Assembly: GCA_030698645.1 (NCBI GenBank)
Contig: JAUYMV010000421.1
Span: 1-7,286, forward strand
Reading direction: 5' to 3'
Length of the DNA: 7,286 bases
DNA from: Mesorhizobium sp.
GTDB taxonomy: Bacteria; Pseudomonadota; Alphaproteobacteria; Rhizobiales; Rhizobiaceae
Below, piece by piece: positions 1 through 6,570 of the stretch (position 1 is its first letter; each line of letters starts with the position of its first letter). Made by a program: the position numbers and the translations under genes. Under the pieces are notes generated by a model. The model was not told where the DNA came from and searched no databases. It saw only the letters and a list, made by a program, of their open reading frames with translations.

Positions 1-839
1 GTTTCGGCCGCTACACGCGCACATTGTCGCCCGGCCTCAACATCATCATCCCTTTCATCGACCGCGTCGGCGCCAAGATGAACATGATGGAACAGGTCCT
101 CGACGTCCCGACCCAGGAGATCATCACCAAGGACAACGCCATCGTCGCGGTCGACGGCGTCGCCTTCTACCAGGTGTTGAACGCGCCGCAGGCCGCCTAC
201 CAGGTCTCCGGCCTGCAGAACGCCATCCTCAACCTGACCATGACCAACATCCGCACCGTGATGGGCTCGATGGACCTCGACGAGCTGCTCTCCAACCGCG
301 ACGCGATCAACGAGCGCCTGCTGCGCGTCGTCGACGAGGCGGCGCATCCGTGGGGAATCAAGGTGACCCGCGTCGAGATCAAGGACATCAACCCGCCCGC
401 CAACCTCGTCGAATCGATGGGCCGGCAGATGATGGCCGAGCGCAACAAGCGCGCCCAGATCCTCGAGTCCGAAGGTTTAAAGCAGAGCCAAATCCTCGAG
501 GCCGAGGGCCGCAAGGAAGCCGCCTTCCGCGACGCCGAGGCGCGCGAGCGCTCCGCCGAGGCCGAGGCGCGCGCCACGCAGGTCGTCTCCGAGGCGATTT
601 CCAAGGGCGACGTGCAGGCGCTGAACTACTTCGTCGCGCTGAAATACACCGAGGCGATGGCCAAGATCGGCACGTCGCACAACAGCAAGATCGTGCTGAT
701 GCCCTTCGAGGCGTCATCGCTGATCGGCTCGCTCGGCGGCATCGGCGAGATCGCCAAGGAAGTCTTCCGCACCGAGGGCACCGCTGGCTCCCAGCGCAGC
801 ACAGCGCGCCCGCCGCGCACCGGACCGGACGAGAGCTGA
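1..839 (+). CDS. SPFH/Band 7 (stomatin/QmcA-like) membrane protein, 5' end missing
   Basis: The reading frame is open from the left edge (codons in phase with base 3) to the TGA at 837-839, giving 278 visible residues, so the N-terminal membrane anchor and the start lie outside the window. The visible part opens with [13 protein letters not shown], typical of the start of an SPFH domain just after its transmembrane anchor, and the SPFH domain covers roughly the first 140 residues. It is followed by an Ala/Glu-rich coiled coil with near-repeats (QILESEG, QILEAEG) typical of prohibitin/stomatin/QmcA proteins, then a conserved hydrophobic-containing C-terminal region and a polar tail. Family members oligomerise at the inner membrane and organise membrane microdomains or modulate membrane proteases. 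The nfeD-family gene 41 bases downstream is the classic partner, supporting the call. The TTG at 24 is internal and not the real start. The exact subfamily (QmcA versus stomatin) cannot be settled from the sequence. Confidence 0.93.
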   Translation, partial: FGRYTRTLSPGLNIIIPFIDRVGAKMNMMEQVLDVPTQEIITKDNAIVAVDGVAFYQVLNAPQAAYQVSGLQNAILNLTMTNIRTVMGSMDLDELLSNRDAINERLLRVVDEAAHPWGIKVTRVEIKDINPPANLVESMGRQMMAERNKRAQILESEGLKQSQILEAEGRKEAAFRDAEARERSAEAEARATQVVSEAISKGDVQALNYFVALKYTEAMAKIGTSHNSKIVLMPFEASSLIGSLGGIGEIAKEVFRTEGTAGSQRSTARPPRTGPDES

Positions 840-880
840 TCCGCGCATCGATATGAGCCTTCGCTCAGGGGAGTGAAACC

Positions 881-1339
881 ATGCTGGAACGCGTCTTCGC
901 CGAACTCGGGCCGTGGAACTGGATGGTTCTCGGCTTCGTCCTGCTGGCTCTCGAGATCCTCGTGCCCGGGGTGTTCCTGCTGTGGATCGGTCTCGCGGCG
1001 ATCGTCACGGGCGCGATAACGCTGTTCCTCTGGGATATGGCTTGGTGGGGCTGGGAGGTCCAGGTCATCGTCTTCCTGGCGCTGGCTCTTGCCGCCGCCT
1101 TTTTAGGCCACCGCATCACCAGATCGCGTGAGGAGGCGACCGACGAGCCGTTGCTCAACCGCCGCGACGCCCAGCTCGTCGGCCGCACCGCGTTGCTGGA
1201 GGAGCCGATCCACGAGGGCTTCGGTCGCATCCGCATCGACGACACGCTCTGGCGCGTCAAGGGGCCGGACGCCGCGCCCGGCACGCGGGTACGCGTGGTT
1301 TCGGCCGGCGGGGGCGACCTCGTGGTCGAGGTGATCTGA
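881..1339 (+). CDS. NfeD-family membrane protein (short form)
   Basis: 152 residues starting at an ATG with a good Shine-Dalgarno (AGGGGAG at 867-873, 7-base spacer). The N-terminal half holds two or three hydrophobic segments, about residues 14-32, 33-51 and 60-77, with the NfeD-type pattern LALEILVPGVFLLWIGLAAI. The C-terminal half, about residues 95-152, is soluble and beta-rich (LVGRTALLEEP, GRIRIDDTLWRVKG, GTRVRVV), matching the OB-fold NfeD domain. The long ClpP-like serine protease domain of full-length NfeD is absent, so this is the short type such as E. coli YbbJ. Short NfeD proteins are encoded beside SPFH proteins and are thought to act with them in the inner membrane; the upstream gene is exactly such a protein, so the two probably form an operon and a complex. 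No catalytic residues are expected. The precise biochemical role of the family is poorly defined. Confidence 0.92.
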   Translation: MLERVFAELGPWNWMVLGFVLLALEILVPGVFLLWIGLAAIVTGAITLFLWDMAWWGWEVQVIVFLALALAAAFLGHRITRSREEATDEPLLNRRDAQLVGRTALLEEPIHEGFGRIRIDDTLWRVKGPDAAPGTRVRVVSAGGGDLVVEVI

Positions 1340-1353
1340 GGTATTGGGATCGA

Positions 1354-1366
1354 CGGCTCTAAGCCG
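1354..1366. terminator. Small hairpin in the nfeD/kdsD convergent gap
   Basis: CGGCT (1354-1358) and AGCCG (1362-1366) can pair as a 5-bp GC-rich stem with a 3-base loop; the loop bases are the kdsD stop codon read on the other strand. It lies where transcription of nfeD and kdsD converges. There is no T tract on either side, so it is not a standard Rho-independent terminator; a terminator role is only a guess from position. Confidence 0.2.
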
Positions 1367-2357
1367 CGCCGATCCTGAGCAGGTCGTGGAAATGCACGAT
1401 CCCCACCGGGCGATCGTCCTCGACGACGATGATCGCGCTGATGTTGTGATCGTAGAGCAGCGCGATGGCGGCGCCCGCCAGTGTCTGCGGCGGCACCGTC
1501 TTCGGCCGCGGCGTCATGATGTCCTCGACATTGGTTTCGACGAGGTTCCTGTCGAGGTTGCGGGCAAGGTCGCCGTCCGTGACGATGCCGGCCAGCCGCC
1601 CCGCCTCGTCGACGACGCAGACGCATCCGAACCGCTTCTTTGACAGGGTCTTGACCGCGACCGGCATCTTCGTGCCGATCAGCGCGAGCGGCATCTGGTC
1701 GCCGCTGTGCATCAGTTCGCCGACCGGCGTCAGGCTGGCGCCGAGTTGGCCGCCGGGATGAAACGCGCGGAAATGGTCCGGCGTGAAGCCGCGGGCCTCA
1801 AGCAGCGCCACCGCGAGCGCGTCGCCGATCACCAATTGCAGCAGCGTCGAGGTCGTCGGCGCCAGGCCGTGCGGACAGGCTTCGGGCGCGCGCGGCAGCG
1901 CCAGCACGACATCGGCGGCGCGCGCCAGCGCCGAGGTTTCGCCGGCCGTGATGGCGACGAGCGGTATCTTGAAGCGGTTCGAATAGGCGATGATGCCCTT
2001 CAGCTCCTGGCTCTCGCCCGACCAGGAGATCGCGATGACCGCGTCATCGGCCGCGATCATGCCGAGATCGCCGTGATTGGCCTCCGACGGATGCACGAAG
2101 AAGGCCGGCGTGCCGGTCGAGGCGAGCGTGGCGGCGATCTTGGCGCCGATATGTCCGCTCTTGCCGACGCCGGTGACGATGACCCGCCCGGCGATCGCCG
2201 AAATGCGGTCGACCGCGTCGGCGAAGGGATCGGCGAGGCCATTGTCGAGCGCCGCCGCAAGGGCGGCGATGCCCGCCTGCTCCGTCGCGACCGTCCGCGC
2301 CGCCGACTCGATGGCGGCGCGTCTGTCCGCCGATTTCCGCTTCAGGCTCGCATGCAT
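1359..2357 (-). CDS. kdsD: Arabinose-5-phosphate isomerase (KpsF/GutQ/KdsD family)
   Basis: 332 residues. It interconverts D-ribulose 5-phosphate and D-arabinose 5-phosphate in the cytoplasm, the first step to Kdo for LPS or capsule. An N-terminal SIS domain (about 45-190) carries TGVGKSGHIGAK (62-73), FFVHPSEANHGDLGM (86-100), SWSGESQE (111-118), EACPHGLAPTTS (159-170) and FHPGG (199-203). Aligned from memory with E. coli KdsD (offset 7), its key residues K59, E111, E152 and H193 match K66, E118, E159 and H200 here, so the active site looks intact. Two CBS domains follow (about 214-272 and 279-332; MHSGDQMP and DIMTPRP mark their starts), as is normal for the family. The start is bounded: an in-frame stop lies at 2376-2378 with no start codon between it and the ATG. 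No clear Shine-Dalgarno is visible. KdsD, KpsF and GutQ paralogues share this architecture; with no kps or sorbitol genes in view, the housekeeping role is the simplest call. Confidence 0.93.
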   Translation of the reverse strand: MHASLKRKSADRRAAIESAARTVATEQAGIAALAAALDNGLADPFADAVDRISAIAGRVIVTGVGKSGHIGAKIAATLASTGTPAFFVHPSEANHGDLGMIAADDAVIAISWSGESQELKGIIAYSNRFKIPLVAITAGETSALARAADVVLALPRAPEACPHGLAPTTSTLLQLVIGDALAVALLEARGFTPDHFRAFHPGGQLGASLTPVGELMHSGDQMPLALIGTKMPVAVKTLSKKRFGCVCVVDEAGRLAGIVTDGDLARNLDRNLVETNVEDIMTPRPKTVPPQTLAGAAIALLYDHNISAIIVVEDDRPVGIVHFHDLLRIGAA

Positions 2358-2366
2358 GGAAGAGCG

Positions 2367-2394
2367 ATTACAGATTCAGGCGTTTCCTGTCCAA
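2367..2394 (-). promoter_or_regulatory. Candidate kdsD promoter, possibly giving a leaderless transcript
   Basis: On the - strand, TGTAAT (2367-2372; 5 of 6 matches to TATAAT) is preceded by TTGGAC (2389-2394), or overlapping TGGACA (2388-2393; 5 of 6 to TTGACA), with a 16- or 15-base spacer. The -10-like hexamer ends only 9 bases before the kdsD ATG, so transcription would begin within a few bases of the start codon. Motif match only; no experimental support, and AT-poor context makes chance matches less frequent but not negligible. Confidence 0.35.
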
Positions 2395-2421
2395 TACTGA
2401 TTGCCGCCGGCGCCACGCCTC

Positions 2422-2452
2422 AACCGTCCGTTAACCATCGGTGTTTACGGTT
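2422..2452. promoter_or_regulatory. Inverted repeat with CtrA-like half-site in the kdsD/porin divergent region
   Basis: AACCGT (2422-2427) and ACGGTT (2447-2452) form a perfect 6-bp inverted repeat separated by 19 bases. Between them is TTAACCAT (2431-2438), resembling the half-site bound by CtrA in alphaproteobacteria, but the second TTAA with 7-base spacing is not present. The downstream stretch 2451-2464 (with TAAGTATAC) is the most AT-rich piece before the porin start and may hold its -10 element, though no convincing -35/-10 pair was found. Operator function is an inference from symmetry and position. Confidence 0.3.
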
Positions 2453-2495
2453 CGGTAAGTATACGCAGCCCGCGTCTCCCGTGTGTCAGGTAGCG

Positions 2496-4232
2496 ATGTC
2501 GCTCATAGGCTCGGTCCATTCCAACGCCGCCAGGAGAAGGCAGGCACGCGCAATTCTCCTCGCCGCAGGCGGGGCGGCCTGGCTCGTGGCATGGCCGGCG
2601 CTCGCCCAGCAGGGCTTGCGCGGCGAAGTCGCCGAGGACGTGGTCAACCGCGACCTGCTCAACCGCCCGAAGCTCGTGGGGCGACGTTCGCCGCTCGATC
2701 CACCGATTTCGGCCGAGGCCAGGGCGCAGGCCGCTGAGGCCGCCAGGGCCGGCTATGTTCCGATCAGCCAGGGCGCGGTTCCAGACGAGGACGCCGAGAC
2801 GCCGGAGGAAACGGGCACGCTGTTCCCCGCCGCCCGGACCGAAGACGACACGTTCAGCGAATCGGCACCCGCCGACGCCGCCCGCGCAGCGCCCGGCAAG
2901 GCGCGCCGCGCCGCCGAGGAGAAGGCCGCCAACGCCAGGAGCGCGGCCAAGCCGGCCGTCGTCGATGAGGAGGACCAGACCACAGGAACCGTCCGCCAGG
3001 CGAGCGTCGATTCCGACGACGAAGAGCGCAACAAGCGCATCGAGACGGACAATGCGCGTACCGAAGCGATCGAGGGGCTCGACACCAAGGCCGAGGAAAA
3101 TCCCTACGCGCCGATCGGCCTTCGGCTCGGCACGTTCAATGTCCTGCCGACGCTGGAGACCGGCGTCACCTGGACATCGAACGCCAACTACAGCACCACG
3201 CCGAAAGCCGCCTTCCTGTCCGAAACGACGCTGCGGCTCAACGCCGTCTCCGACTGGTCGCGCCACTCCGCCATCATCAACGCCTTCGGCACCTACCGGC
3301 GGACGATCTCCGGCGAAGAGGTCAACGATCCGTCCGCCGGGATCGACGCGACGTTCAACCTCGACATCAAGGAGGACCTGCGCGGCACCGCCAGGCTCGG
3401 CTACGCGCTGAAACGCGAATCGGCCGATTCGCCGGTCGTGCTTCCCGTCACGGTTTCGCGGCCACTGAGCCAGACGCTGACCGGCAGCCTCGGCATCGAG
3501 AAGGATGTCGGCAAGTTCCGCTTCGCGGTGACCGGCGACGTCGAGCGGATCGCCTATGGCGATGCAGAGCTCGGCGGCGGCGGCGTTCTGTCGCAACGCG
3601 AACGCAATGCGACGCTGTTCACCGGCACGCTGCGCGCCGGCTACGAAATCTCGCCCGCGATCACGCCCTTTGCCGAGATCGAACTCGGCCGGCGCGTCTA
3701 TGACGTGAAGATCGACAGCAACGGCTACGCACGCTCCGCGGACCGACTGGCCGCGCGGATCGGCACCGAGCTCTCGCTGGGCGAAAAGCTGCAGGGCGAA
3801 TTGTCCGCCGGCTGGATCAACGAGAGCTTCGACGACGCCCTGCTGAACGACATCTCGGGCCTGTCGGCAAATGCCGAGCTGAACTGGTCGCCGGAGCGCG
3901 GCACGACGGTCGGCCTGAACGCCTCGACGACGGTGGAGGGCAGCACGACCGCCGGCGAAAGCGGCTCGCTGCTCTATTCGGGCAATCTTACCCTGGCGCG
4001 CGAGATCCGCGCCAACCTGACGCTGAACACGTCGGTCGGCGCCGCGTTTCGCGACTATGCCGGATCGTCGGACAATGATCTGACTTTCAACGCGGAAGCC
4101 GGGCTCACCTGGTGGCTGAACCGCTATGCCGGCCTGACCGGACGCTACCGCTACGAACAACTCACCAGCAGCCTGCCGAACCGCGACACGACGACGAACA
4201 GCGTCTATCTCGGCCTCAAGCTGCAGCGTTGA
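2496..4232 (+). CDS. Outer-membrane beta-barrel protein (BBP2 / putative beta-barrel porin 2 type)
   Basis: 578 residues from the ATG at 2496 (weak AGG at 2488-2490, 5-base spacer; a GTG at 2481 is an in-frame alternative). The frame stays open far upstream across antisense kdsD, but a signal peptide fixes the start: residues 1-37 show an Arg-rich n-region (RRRQAR, 13-18), a hydrophobic core and PALA just before QQ, predicting signal peptidase I cleavage after Ala37. Residues about 38-204 are polar, rich in Ala, Glu, Asp, Arg and Pro, and probably disordered. From about 205 (APIGLRLGTFNVLPTLETGVTWTSNANYS region) to the end, alternating polar/hydrophobic strands with Gly/Asn/Asp turns and Tyr/Trp girdles indicate a beta-barrel, ending in YLGLKLQR, without the terminal Phe common in porins. 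This matches rhizobial proteins annotated as outer membrane beta-barrel protein/BBP2. Function is unknown; a role in polysaccharide export or envelope integrity is only suggested by the neighbours. Confidence 0.87.
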   Translation: MSLIGSVHSNAARRRQARAILLAAGGAAWLVAWPALAQQGLRGEVAEDVVNRDLLNRPKLVGRRSPLDPPISAEARAQAAEAARAGYVPISQGAVPDEDAETPEETGTLFPAARTEDDTFSESAPADAARAAPGKARRAAEEKAANARSAAKPAVVDEEDQTTGTVRQASVDSDDEERNKRIETDNARTEAIEGLDTKAEENPYAPIGLRLGTFNVLPTLETGVTWTSNANYSTTPKAAFLSETTLRLNAVSDWSRHSAIINAFGTYRRTISGEEVNDPSAGIDATFNLDIKEDLRGTARLGYALKRESADSPVVLPVTVSRPLSQTLTGSLGIEKDVGKFRFAVTGDVERIAYGDAELGGGGVLSQRERNATLFTGTLRAGYEISPAITPFAEIELGRRVYDVKIDSNGYARSADRLAARIGTELSLGEKLQGELSAGWINESFDDALLNDISGLSANAELNWSPERGTTVGLNASTTVEGSTTAGESGSLLYSGNLTLAREIRANLTLNTSVGAAFRDYAGSSDNDLTFNAEAGLTWWLNRYAGLTGRYRYEQLTSSLPNRDTTTNSVYLGLKLQR

Positions 4233-4239
4233 GGGACAT

Positions 4240-4255
4240 CGGCCGGGTCAGGCCG
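4240..4255. terminator. Weak hairpin between convergent porin gene and galU
   Basis: CGGCC (4240-4244) pairs with GGCCG (4251-4255) around a 6-base loop, straddling the galU stop codon in the 15-base gap between the two convergent genes. No T tract follows in either direction, so a terminator role is weakly supported. Confidence 0.18.
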
Positions 4256-5138
4256 CGGCTGAACTTGCCCGCAAGCGCAGCTTTTCGATCACTGCCGCGA
4301 CATGCGTACCGACATCTGCACGGGCGAGGCCGAAGGCGATATTGGCCTCGATGAAGCCTTCCGGCGAGCCGCAATCATAGGTCTCGCCCCGGTAGTGGAA
4401 GCCGTGAAACGCCTGCTCCCGCTGCAGCTTCAGCATGGCGTCGGTCAACTGGATCTCGTTGCCGGCGCCGCGCTCCTGGTGCTCGAGAATGGCGAAGATC
4501 TCCGGCTGCAGGATGTAGCGGCCGTTGATGTAGAGATTGGACGGCGCGGTTCCGGCCTTCGGCTTCTCCACCATGCCGGTGATCTCGAAGCCGGTATGGA
4601 CCGCCGCGCCGCGCCCGACGATGCCATATTTGTGGGCGTCGGCCGGATCACATTCCTGCACGCCGATGATGTTGGAGCCCGTGGCGGCGTGCAACTCCAC
4701 CATGCCCTTCATACAGCTCCGTTCGGACTGCATGATCATGTCGGGCAGCAGCAGCGCGAAGGGTTCGTCGCCAACCAGTTCGCGCGCGCACCAGACGGCA
4801 TGGCCGAGACCGAGCGGCACCTGCTGGCGTGTGAAGCTGGTCTGGCCCGGGCCGGGCTGCATCTGCTGCAGTCGCGCGAGCTCGCTGTTCTTGCCGCGCT
4901 GCGCCAGCGTGTTGTAGAGCTCGAACTGGACGTCGAAATGGTCCTCGATCACCGCCTTGTTGCGCCCGGTGACGAAGATAAAATGCTCGATGCCGGCCTC
5001 GCGCGCCTCATCGACGACATACTGGATCACCGGCTTGTCGACGACCGTCAGCATTTCCTTGGGGATCGCCTTGGTCGCTGGAAGGAACCGCGTTCCCAGA
5101 CCCGCGACCGGAAACACCGCCTTGCGCACTTTCTTCAT
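4248..5138 (-). CDS. galU: UTP-glucose-1-phosphate uridylyltransferase (UDP-glucose pyrophosphorylase)
   Basis: 296 residues, the usual GalU length. It makes UDP-glucose from UTP and glucose 1-phosphate in the cytoplasm, feeding LPS core, exopolysaccharide, cyclic glucan and galactose pathways. Visible motifs: the nucleotide-binding loop [19 protein letters not shown] (12-30), VDKP (33-36), the Gln/Gly-rich GLGHAVWCA (110-118), LLPDM (130-134) with the metal/nucleotide Asp at 133, KYGIVG (170-175), MVEKP (189-193), [10 protein letters not shown] (201-210), [10 protein letters not shown] (226-235) and YDCGSPEGF (254-262), all characteristic of bacterial GalU and not of RmlA or GlmU. The ATG start has a strong Shine-Dalgarno, AAGGAGA on the - strand at 5146-5152, 7 bases away. 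The C-terminal tail is Ala-rich. It is convergent with the beta-barrel gene and divergent from the transglycosylase gene, so it is probably a single-gene transcript. No oddities in the active site. Confidence 0.96.
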   Translation of the reverse strand: MKKVRKAVFPVAGLGTRFLPATKAIPKEMLTVVDKPVIQYVVDEAREAGIEHFIFVTGRNKAVIEDHFDVQFELYNTLAQRGKNSELARLQQMQPGPGQTSFTRQQVPLGLGHAVWCARELVGDEPFALLLPDMIMQSERSCMKGMVELHAATGSNIIGVQECDPADAHKYGIVGRGAAVHTGFEITGMVEKPKAGTAPSNLYINGRYILQPEIFAILEHQERGAGNEIQLTDAMLKLQREQAFHGFHYRGETYDCGSPEGFIEANIAFGLARADVGTHVAAVIEKLRLRASSAAA

Positions 5139-5169
5139 CCGACCGTCTCCTTCGGCACCACTTTATCCT

Positions 5170-5182
5170 GTGTCGGCGACAC
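5170..5182. promoter_or_regulatory. 13-base dyad in the galU upstream region
   Basis: GTGTCG (5170-5175) and CGACAC (5177-5182) form a perfect inverted repeat around a single central G, 32 bases before the galU start codon and just outside its Shine-Dalgarno. The centre is too tight for a strong hairpin, so the symmetry fits a dimeric protein-binding site better than an RNA stem. The neighbouring AT-rich stretch 5187-5214 is the likeliest place for the galU promoter, but I could not pick -10 and -35 elements confidently. Confidence 0.3.
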
Positions 5183-5245
5183 TTTCATGCCCGAATTGAA
5201 AAATACTGAATGAAGCGGGCGGAGCGCGCCGCGCCGCGCGGGCAA

Positions 5246-5278
5246 CTTGACCTTTGGCGGTCGCGCCGCCTCTATGGT
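5246..5278 (+). promoter_or_regulatory. Candidate promoter for the lytic transglycosylase gene
   Basis: CTTGAC (5246-5251) is a perfect match to the rhizobial sigma-70-type -35 element, and CTATGGT (5272-5278) resembles the -10 element CTATAT. The spacer is about 20 bases, longer than the usual 17-18, which weakens the call. The spacer contains GGCGG (5256-5260) and CCGCC (5266-5270), an inverted repeat with a 5-base centre. Confidence 0.28.
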
Positions 5279-5328
5279 AAACGGATTGATAACCGCATTC
5301 GGCGATGAATGATCTTTCGGGAATGACG

Positions 5329-5334
5329 AAGGAG
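5329..5334 (+). promoter_or_regulatory. Shine-Dalgarno that sets the transglycosylase start
   Basis: AAGGAG lies 6 bases before the ATG at 5341. An earlier in-frame ATG at 5305 has no comparable site and would put 12 polar residues ahead of the signal peptide, so 5341 is preferred. Confidence 0.8.
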
Positions 5335-5340
5335 TCGATC

Positions 5341-6561
5341 ATGATCATTCAAAACAGGATAAACCGGATCACAGGCGGTGCAGCCGCGCTGTCTCTCGCT
5401 CTCGTCTTGTCGTCGGTGCCGGCGCTTGCCGATGCGGGATTCAAGCGCTGGGTCGCCGATTTCCGCGGCGTCGCCGCCAGTTCCGGAATCAACGGCGCCA
5501 CATTCGATCGCGCCTTCCGCGGCGTCGATGCTCCCGACCCCGAAGTGCTCGAAAAGGCGCGCTTCCAGCCCGAATTCAAGGCGCCGGTCTGGGATTATTT
5601 CGACAACCGCGTGCACGAGCAGTCGGTTTCCGTCGGCCGCCAGATGGCGAAGAAGTGGAAGCCGTGGCTCGACAAGATCGAGGCCCGCTTCGGCGTCGAC
5701 CGGCACATCCTGCTCGCCATCTGGTCGATGGAATCGAACTACGGCGAAATTCTCAAGAACGACAAGGTGATGCGCAATGTGGTGCGTTCGCTGGCGACGC
5801 TCGGCTATGCCGACAAGCGGCGCGCCAAATTCGCCAACACGCAGCTCATTGCCGCGCTCAAGATCCTGCAGCGGGGCGACATAGACGAGAGTCACCTGAC
5901 CGGCTCCTGGGCCGGCGCCATGGGGCACACCCAGTTCATCCCGACGAGCTACATCGCCTACGCGGTCGACTTCGACGGCAATGGCAAGCGCGACATCTGG
6001 AACTCGATTCCGGACGCGCTGGCGACGGCGGCGAACCTGCTCGCCAAGAATGGCTGGCAGACCGGCAAGACCTGGGGTTTCGAAGTCGCCCTGCCGGCCA
6101 AGGGCAAGCTTCCCGGCGGCAAGATGGCGATCTCGAATTGGCAGGAGATCGGCGTGACGCGCGCCAACGGCAAGGCGTTTCCGCGCCCTGGCGAGAGTGC
6201 CGAACTGAAGGCGCCGGACGGCCGTTCCGGTCCGGCATTCCTGATGACGAAGAACTTCTTCGTCCTCAAGGCCTACAACAACGCCGACAAATATGCGCTT
6301 GCCGTCGGCCTTCTCGCCGACGAAATCGCCGGCTATGGCGGACTCGTGAACGACTGGAGCCGGCCGTTCACGAAACTGTCCTTCGACGAAAAGCTCGAAC
6401 TGCAGAAACGGCTCTTGGCGCAGGGCTTCTATGACGGCAAGGTGGACGGCAAGATCGGCGAAGGATCGCGCACCGCCATCATGGCGTTCCAGTCGCGCGC
6501 CGGAATGCAGGCGGACGGACATCCGAGCAAGGAAGTCCTGACGTCGCTGCGAAGCAGATAG
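5341..6561 (+). CDS. Secreted lytic murein transglycosylase, MltB/GH103 type, with peptidoglycan-binding domain
   Basis: 406 residues from the ATG at 5341. It should cleave the MurNAc-GlcNAc bond of peptidoglycan in the periplasm, forming 1,6-anhydro-MurNAc ends. Residues 1-30 are a signal peptide (Arg at 6 and 9, hydrophobic 13-26, VPALA just before the cut after Ala30); there is no lipobox Cys, so unlike E. coli MltB it is probably soluble. The catalytic domain spans about 32-330: IWSMESNYG (127-135) holds the predicted catalytic Glu131, and GSWAGAMGHTQFIPTSY (188-204) is the substrate-groove signature of the family. A DFDGNGKRDIW motif follows at about 212-222. Residues about 347-404 form a PG_binding_1 domain (LQKRLLAQGFYDGKVDG, GSRTAIMAFQ). 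This layout fits the TIGR02283-type transglycosylases common in alphaproteobacteria. The DUF459 gene starts 9 bases after the stop, so the two are probably co-transcribed. The catalytic core looks complete. Confidence 0.94.
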   Translation: MIIQNRINRITGGAAALSLALVLSSVPALADAGFKRWVADFRGVAASSGINGATFDRAFRGVDAPDPEVLEKARFQPEFKAPVWDYFDNRVHEQSVSVGRQMAKKWKPWLDKIEARFGVDRHILLAIWSMESNYGEILKNDKVMRNVVRSLATLGYADKRRAKFANTQLIAALKILQRGDIDESHLTGSWAGAMGHTQFIPTSYIAYAVDFDGNGKRDIWNSIPDALATAANLLAKNGWQTGKTWGFEVALPAKGKLPGGKMAISNWQEIGVTRANGKAFPRPGESAELKAPDGRSGPAFLMTKNFFVLKAYNNADKYALAVGLLADEIAGYGGLVNDWSRPFTKLSFDEKLELQKRLLAQGFYDGKVDGKIGEGSRTAIMAFQSRAGMQADGHPSKEVLTSLRSR

Positions 6562-6564
6562 GAG
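6560..6564 (+). promoter_or_regulatory. Shine-Dalgarno setting a TTG start, overlapping the upstream stop codon
   Basis: AGGAG begins inside the TAG stop of the transglycosylase gene (6559-6561) and sits 6 bases before the TTG at 6571. The arrangement suggests translational coupling. No ATG occurs in this frame until deep inside the conserved domain, which supports TTG as the start. Confidence 0.7.
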
Positions 6565-6570
6565 AAGAGT

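Noticed and set aside
451..580. Near-repeated QILESEG/QILEAEG segments considered as an unusual tandem repeat
   Set aside because: Glu/Ala heptad near-repeats are the normal coiled-coil region of SPFH proteins.
865..1626. 253-codon open frame on the - strand over nfeD and the kdsD 3' end
   Set aside because: It overlaps two conserved genes, is rich in Arg/Ser/Thr/Pro low-complexity sequence and shows no domain.
1707..2495. In-frame upstream extension of the beta-barrel gene (would give an 841-residue protein)
   Set aside because: The extension is antisense to the well-conserved kdsD gene, has arginine-rich low-complexity composition typical of shadow frames, and would place the clear signal peptide in the middle of the protein.
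2445..4160. 571-codon open frame on the - strand opposite the barrel gene
   Set aside because: It is a shadow of a GC-rich coding gene: composition is Arg/Gly/Ala-rich with no recognisable domain, while the + strand frame encodes a signal peptide and barrel.
4302..5213. 303-codon open frame on the + strand opposite galU
   Set aside because: It is antisense to galU, which carries all family motifs; the product has no recognisable features.
5187..5213. Eight-codon mini-ORF in the galU/transglycosylase divergent region
   Set aside because: No ribosome site and no regulatory amino-acid pattern; chance occurrence is the simplest explanation.
5305..5340. Earlier ATG at 5305 as the transglycosylase start
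   Set aside because: The AAGGAG at 5329-5334 is placed for the ATG at 5341, and the longer form would precede the signal peptide with 12 polar residues.
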